From Apostichopus parvimensis (lineage: Eukaryota; Echinodermata; Holothuroidea; Aspidochirotida; Stichopodidae), in contig KN883715.1 of assembly GCA_000934455.1 (NCBI GenBank), positions 72,095 through 118,278 of the forward strand: a stretch of DNA of 46,184 bases, written 5' to 3'. Below the pieces are notes generated by a model. It had not been told where the DNA came from. It did no database searches and was given only the letters and a program-made list of their open reading frames with translations. Positions 45,875 to 46,184 of this stretch are shown here, one piece after another (within the stretch, counting starts at the first letter, position 1; every line of letters starts with the position of its first letter). The position numbers and the translations under genes were made by a program.

Positions 45875-46184
45875 CCATATGTACTTTTAAAAACACAAAT
45901 TTATACAGGAAAACTGTAATACCTCAAGTTATTGGTTGCTTAATTACTCTGCTAATCCATATGTAGTATAAAAATAATAATCCATGTACTTCAAAAATAC
46001 AAATTTATAGAGGAAATTTGCAATACCTCAAGTTATTGGTTGCTTAATTACTCTGCTAATCCATATGTAGCATAATAAGAAAATAATAATAATCCATGTG
46101 TACTTCAAAAATACAAATTTATACTGGAATACTGTAATACTCAAATAGTTGGTTGCTTAATTACTCTTACTCTGCTAATTCATA
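45875..46184. repeat. Tandem repeat, three units of about 110 bp, open at window end
   Basis: Units start CCATATGTACTTTTAAAAAC (45875), CCATGTACTTCAAAAATAC (45982) and CCATGTGTACTTCAAAAATAC (46094). Each includes ACAAATTTATA and GTTGGTTGCTTAATTACTC-type sequence (units one and two have TTATTGGTTGC). The array probably continues beyond the window. Confidence 0.92.

Larger units (their letters stand above)
25367..46184 (+). other. STK32 intron 2, running past the window end
   Basis: It starts with the GTGAGT donor. No segment encoding the expected next STK32 residues (VCIVQK, then an MKYMNK-type stretch with the catalytic lysine) could be found on the plus strand, so the intron is inferred to exceed 20 kb. 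Part of the apparent length is artefactual, because the segment around the N gap is represented twice. Contents are fold-back element copies, tandem repeats, homopolymer tracts and unremarkable AT-rich sequence. Confidence 0.6.

Noticed and set aside
1..46184. CRISPR arrays, bacterial operons, rRNA genes, retroviral or LINE coding regions
   Set aside because: No regularly spaced identical repeats with unique spacers, no ribosome-binding-site-led gene series, and no reverse transcriptase or integrase motifs in any frame I read.

Overview
This is AT-rich, intron-dominated animal genomic DNA: no long open frames, abundant microsatellites, poly-G/C runs and short inverted-repeat transposons. It most resembles a marine invertebrate deuterostome, and an echinoderm is my best guess from the general look of the repeats. 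That assignment is inference. There are no bacterial-type operons, rRNA, tRNA or CRISPR arrays that I can support.

The only gene I recognise is the 5' end of a plus-strand STK32 (YANK) serine/threonine kinase gene. Exon one (coding part 17663-17714) encodes an MG start with an N-myristoylation-type signature. It splices in phase 1 across a 7.6 kb intron to a 56-bp exon (25311-25366). That exon carries the conserved [19 protein letters not shown] block ending in the glycine-rich ATP loop. The next exon, which should begin with the VCIVQK-type segment, is not in the window. Intron 2 therefore fills everything from 25367 to the right end and beyond. A small candidate exon (17384-17425) just upstream could join in frame to give an N-terminally extended form.

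Layout: 1-17383 is non-coding, upstream or 5' intronic. It holds a hAT-like MITE with a perfect 8-bp target duplication (6177-6415), a repeat rich in AGGTCA half-sites (about 3290-3700), minisatellites, and a few copies of a fold-back element. 17715-25310 is intron 1 and is packed with that fold-back element. 25367-46184 is intron 2. It contains more fold-back copies, several tandem repeats, and a 395-base N gap at 34056-34450.

The gap is flanked by two nearly identical 1.68 kb segments that abut it exactly, which looks like unmerged overlapping contig ends or two haplotypes. The most interesting non-gene signal is the fold-back (long-inverted-repeat) element family, with about 20 full or partial loci. 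Its arm begins CTTACCTGTCTCC and contains a TGGTAACATTCT(C/T)GCAC block. In reverse orientation the arm end reads as a good 5' splice donor (ACAG|GTAAG). No transposase gene is present, so the family would be non-autonomous.
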